From Bdellovibrio sp. (lineage in GTDB: Bacteria > Bdellovibrionota > Bdellovibrionia > Bdellovibrionales > Bdellovibrionaceae): a stretch of DNA of 9,145 bases. The position numbers were made by a program, and so were the translations under genes. The stretch lies in the NCBI GenBank assembly GCA_003176075.1, contig PSRN01000258.1, forward strand, positions 1-9,145. Direction: 5' to 3'. The notes below the pieces were generated by a model, which searched no databases, was not told the origin of the DNA, and saw only the letters and a program-made list of their open reading frames with translations. Positions 6,297 to 9,145 of this stretch are shown in pieces (position 1 is the stretch's first letter; every line of letters starts with the position of its first letter).

Positions 6297-6332
6297 TCTG
6301 GCTAAAATTCCGGCGAAAATTCTGGCAAAATA
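6297..6332 (+). repeat. Three 12-bp tandem repeats just before the 6338 gene
   Basis: Units are TCTGGCTAAAAT, TCCGGCGAAAAT and TCTGGCAAAAT (one base shorter). They run up to the GTG start at 6338, so they occupy the place of the promoter and ribosome binding site. AAAAT motifs recur in each unit and could offer several -10-like boxes; no matching -35 was found. Confidence 0.7.
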
Positions 6333-6337
6333 CTGGG

Positions 6338-7492
6338 GTGGCAGAGCACTCGTCAACCAACCCCCTTGAACTGGAAATTCGTGAACTCTTAATGGAGTCC
6401 GAAATGCTTTCGGCAGCGGTGCTGCGGCTGCAAAAAAAATATGCTTTGCTCGACGTCCCCGTCGCCGATTTGGCCACCTTGGGGATCTTTTTTTTGCGGT
6501 CAGCCCAACCTGCCGCTTACTGTGAACTTTGCCAGGCAAAACTTGATTTGGGTGTTTCTCCTTCTTGGCCTCATTTTCTTGAGGCCTTGGCACAACTGTC
6601 CAAGTCGGTGGCTACGCCACAAGTGGCTTCGGCACCTCCGCAGACCGTGGAACTTTCGCCCGCCCTGATCGACGCTCTTAAGGAAGGGGCAGGGGCCGAC
6701 GGCGTGCCGGAACTGGCGCGCTCGCACGGCGCCGACATCCTCCGCCCGGAACATCGAACCCTGCGCGAACAGCGGCGCCTGTCGATCCAGGAAAGGTACC
6801 GCAACGAGCGGCAAGAATTGATTTCCCAACTGGATATGCTGAAGGTGCAAGGCCTGGAAGAGGACGAGGAGCGCGTGATCCTGCATCTGCTGCACCTCTT
6901 TCCGGCCGATCGTGAAATCAAAAACTTGCTGGAAAGACTCAAAGACCGCAGGGCGGAGCAGATCCTCGAGCAGAAAATCGAAGAAGCCGCCCATCTGGAG
7001 CAGGAAAGGCTGGTCGAACCGCTCCTCAACCCCGAAGAGTTCAAACAACTCGAAGTCATTCGCGGGGGGATGCATCGAATCTGGCTGAAGGCCCACAAAG
7101 CTGACGAGCTGGGACGGGATTTCGCGGTGGCCCTGCTGATGTGGGATTATCCCGAGGCCAGTCTGGATTTTCTGCCTGACGACACTCCGAGCGCGCAAGC
7201 GCCTTCAACGGTGCAAGCGCATCCGACAGTGGAAACGCTATGGACCCGCATGGAGGCCCTGCTCCAGGCGCGCCAATTCCTGCATTTGCTGGAAGCGATT
7301 GACCGCGCCGCCCTTCAGTTCACCGATCACCCGGAGGCGACCTTCGCCTTGCTGTACTACCGGGCCCAGGCCCTCGCCGGCCTGGGACAACGGTTCCCGG
7401 CCATTGAGATCATGGAAAGTCTTGTCAATCACCAACCCAATTATCGGTCGGCGTTGACTCTGTTGCGGCTGTGGAAGGGCGGGGCGACTTGA
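6338..7492 (+). CDS. Uncharacterised helical protein with TPR-like C-terminus
   Basis: This 384-residue protein is not a family I recognise. Residues 10-90 are helical with two cysteines (62, 65). An Ala/Pro/Val linker (about 91-107) follows. Residues 136-225 are highly charged and probably form a long helix or coiled coil (QERYRNERQELISQLDML, LKDRRAEQILEQKIEEAAHLE). A second Pro/Ala/Thr linker is at 281-298. Residues 300-375 look like a TPR pair (LLYYRAQALAGLGQRFPAIEIMESLVNHQPNY). No signal peptide or membrane helix is seen, so it is probably cytoplasmic. GTG 6338 lacks a good Shine-Dalgarno; ATG 6392 is a possible but no better alternative. The stop overlaps the start of the AsmA-like gene (TTGA), so the two are probably co-translated and may work together. 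Confidence 0.85.
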   Translation: MAEHSSTNPLELEIRELLMESEMLSAAVLRLQKKYALLDVPVADLATLGIFFLRSAQPAAYCELCQAKLDLGVSPSWPHFLEALAQLSKSVATPQVASAPPQTVELSPALIDALKEGAGADGVPELARSHGADILRPEHRTLREQRRLSIQERYRNERQELISQLDMLKVQGLEEDEERVILHLLHLFPADREIKNLLERLKDRRAEQILEQKIEEAAHLEQERLVEPLLNPEEFKQLEVIRGGMHRIWLKAHKADELGRDFAVALLMWDYPEASLDFLPDDTPSAQAPSTVQAHPTVETLWTRMEALLQARQFLHLLEAIDRAALQFTDHPEATFALLYYRAQALAGLGQRFPAIEIMESLVNHQPNYRSALTLLRLWKGGAT

Positions 7493-9145
7493 GAAAGTGG
7501 ATCCTGCTCCTCTCTCCCCTGGTGCTTTTTCTCGCGCTGCTTGTGGTTTTGCGCGTCTTCGTGCAACCCCAAATGGAGACTTGGGCCCTCAACGAGTTCC
7601 AAAACTTCGCCACCAATCAACTCCCCTTTGTGATTCAAGCCGACAAATTCGAATTCGAGTGGTTTTCCCCGAAAGTCCGCCTGCACTCGGCCCGCCTGAG
7701 ACCCCACAAGAAGGAAGCTTTCCGTGAACTCACCGCCAAGACGATTGAGGCGCACTTCGATCTGATCCAACTCGTCGGGGGACGGATTTACCTTTCCCAG
7801 TTCTTGGTCGATGGCGCCGCCGTCCAAATGGATCTGGACCTTCTTTCGGACTCCAAAGAACCCGCGCAAGAAATTCCCTGGGATCAATTTTTTTCTGTTT
7901 TGGGCCAGGTGCCGGTGAGCAACTTCATCATTGTCGACAGTGAGGTCTCGCTGTCGTCGGCAAAGCAGGACCTCGACCTGAAAGTTGGAGCGCTCAGCGG
8001 CCGGGTCAGCAATGTCACCCGCAAAGTGAGTTTTGACTTGGCCGCGACCCGCTCCACTTTGCGCTGGCAAAAAATTTCCTTCCCTTGGTCGTTTCGAGCC
8101 CTCGGCCGGCTCACTCCCCAGTCGATTGAAATCAGTGAGTTGACCGTGGCGGGTGCCGGCCAAAAGCTGCAGCTGGCGGGCCATCTCTCCGACCCGCCCA
8201 AACTGTCCGTCCATCCCCTGGGTCAACTCAAAGTGAAGGCACAAGGTCACTCCGGCGAGTTGGGGGAAGTTCTGACACCGCAATACGGAACACCCAAACT
8301 GCAAGGCGATTACACCGTGGACGGGCATCTGCAACTGCGGGGCTTCGACTGGCCCCAAGGAGCCTTTCAACTTTTGACCCACGAGGTGTTTATCGGTCCC
8401 TACGAAGTCGGTTCAATCAAGACCCAGGGGGATCTTTCGCCGGGAGAAGTGTCGCTCCCCAAGGTCGAGCTGAAACACAGCGCCGCCACGGTCGAGCTAT
8501 CGCAAGTGAAATTGAAAATCGATCAGAAGCCTCATTTGTCAGTGAGCATTCGTTCAGCGGTTCAAACGCAGGAGCTCAATCTCCGCCAACTCCTCAAACA
8601 AATTGACGTCGGGGATTTGCCCCTGGAACTTTTTGCCGGCGCCGAGGTGGATTGCGGCGGGCCCCTGGTGCCGAAGCTCAGTCTCGTGTGCACCGGGGAC
8701 GCGCGACTTCGTCACTTTGAAGTGAGCGCTGAACGGGGAGAGCAAAATATTGTCGCTCTCGATAACGCGGCGGTGCGCGGGGGCGTGCAGATCACCAGCG
8801 AGGCCGTCAGTTACAACGCCAACATCCGCATGGGTCAGGATCAGGGGCAAAGCCACGGCATCATATCTTATGAAAAGGGTTTCAATATTCATTACGAAAC
8901 ACCTTCGGTGGATCTTGCGCACATCCGCAAGATCCATGGCATGGCGGTTGAGGGACGGGCTCAAATCAGCGGATCGACCTCCGGAGACTCCCGGGCCGCG
9001 ACTTTCAATATGTCCGCGGCGGGACAAAATCTTTATCTCGAGGATTTCTTCCTTGGCCAGGCCAATTTCAAGGTGAACTACGGCAAGGGTCTTTTGACTT
9101 TCGACAATGTCGAAGGGCGGTTGACGCCCGTTGCGTCTGCGGAGG
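7489..9145 (+). CDS. AsmA/TamB-like inner-membrane-anchored envelope protein (partial)
   Basis: The frame stays open for at least 552 codons and is cut by the window end. Residues 3-24 are one hydrophobic segment after MRK, an uncleaved anchor placing the rest in the periplasm. Residues 35-120 read like an AsmA N-terminal domain: a short helix, then F-V-I-Q-A-D-K-F-E-F-E-W-F strands, and later KTIEAHFDLIQLVGGRIYLSQFLVDG, where AsmA proteins have 'sub-basis, sub-region' beta strands. The remainder is repetitive beta-rich sequence (SVSIRSAVQTQ, VSYNANIRMG, FKVNYGKGLLTFDNVEG), as in AsmA, TamB and DUF748 proteins, which form long lipid-conducting or assembly channels between membranes. Which subfamily cannot be told without the C-terminus. 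TTG 7489 has AAGGG 9 bases upstream and overlaps the previous stop by 4 bases. Confidence 0.85.
   Translation, partial: MRKWILLLSPLVLFLALLVVLRVFVQPQMETWALNEFQNFATNQLPFVIQADKFEFEWFSPKVRLHSARLRPHKKEAFRELTAKTIEAHFDLIQLVGGRIYLSQFLVDGAAVQMDLDLLSDSKEPAQEIPWDQFFSVLGQVPVSNFIIVDSEVSLSSAKQDLDLKVGALSGRVSNVTRKVSFDLAATRSTLRWQKISFPWSFRALGRLTPQSIEISELTVAGAGQKLQLAGHLSDPPKLSVHPLGQLKVKAQGHSGELGEVLTPQYGTPKLQGDYTVDGHLQLRGFDWPQGAFQLLTHEVFIGPYEVGSIKTQGDLSPGEVSLPKVELKHSAATVELSQVKLKIDQKPHLSVSIRSAVQTQELNLRQLLKQIDVGDLPLELFAGAEVDCGGPLVPKLSLVCTGDARLRHFEVSAERGEQNIVALDNAAVRGGVQITSEAVSYNANIRMGQDQGQSHGIISYEKGFNIHYETPSVDLAHIRKIHGMAVEGRAQISGSTSGDSRAATFNMSAAGQNLYLEDFFLGQANFKVNYGKGLLTFDNVEGRLTPVASAE

Noticed and set aside
6500..7198. 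232-codon and 175-codon minus-strand ORFs
   Set aside because: Both are shadows of the 6338 gene; their composition (many S, R, C or F, Q) is typical of antisense reading.
7441..8382. 313-codon minus-strand ORF
   Set aside because: It lies opposite the AsmA-like gene, whose sense frame has a membrane anchor, an AsmA-type N-terminus and a coupled start; the antisense product has no recognisable features.

Overview
The window looks like a chromosomal segment of a Gram-negative bacterium with about even base composition. The gene set fits a Bdellovibrio-like or other 'deltaproteobacterial' lineage: a ruvCAB operon, an efp gene, an uncharacterised helical protein and a large AsmA/TamB-like envelope protein. 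That taxonomic guess is an inference from gene style and family resemblance, not from a marker gene. No tRNA, rRNA, CRISPR array, transposase, integrase or phage gene was found.

Layout. (1) Positions 1-946 hold no confident gene, only short conflicting ORFs on both strands; the best is a 78-codon minus-strand ORF at 345-581. (2) 947-2116 (+) encodes a putative exported protein of unknown function, with an (GAG)6 run. (3) 2163-2459 (-) is an N-terminally truncated GNAT acetyltransferase lying 20 bp downstream of ruvB. (4) 2480-4700 (-) is the compact operon ruvC-ruvA-ruvB, with a 4-bp overlap between ruvC and ruvA and a 5-bp gap between ruvA and ruvB. It encodes the Holliday junction resolvase and the branch-migration motor. 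(5) 4797-5567 (+) is a TPR protein divergent from ruvC; the short divergent region carries a perfect inverted repeat, a second hairpin and a candidate extended -10 promoter. (6) 5693-6256 (+) is efp (elongation factor P), preceded by a degenerate 8-bp tandem array. (7) 6338-7492 (+) is an uncharacterised helical/TPR-like protein. Its stop codon overlaps the TTG start of an AsmA/TamB-like protein (7489 to the window end, truncated by the window edge).

Working together: RuvA tetramers and RuvB hexamers migrate Holliday junctions and RuvC cuts them, so the minus-strand operon is a complete RuvABC resolvasome. EF-P relieves ribosome stalling at proline-rich stretches. The last two genes are probably co-translated and may form an envelope module, but only the AsmA-like half gives a functional hint.

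The left quarter (1 to about 2460) looks accessory: low coding density, an orphan exported protein and a gene remnant. The rest looks like conserved core. I found no convincing new multi-gene system. The most unusual items are three short degenerate tandem arrays at or just before gene starts (ruvB, efp, the 6338 gene), the inverted-repeat-loaded ruvC/TPR divergent region, and the coupled helical protein plus AsmA-like pair.
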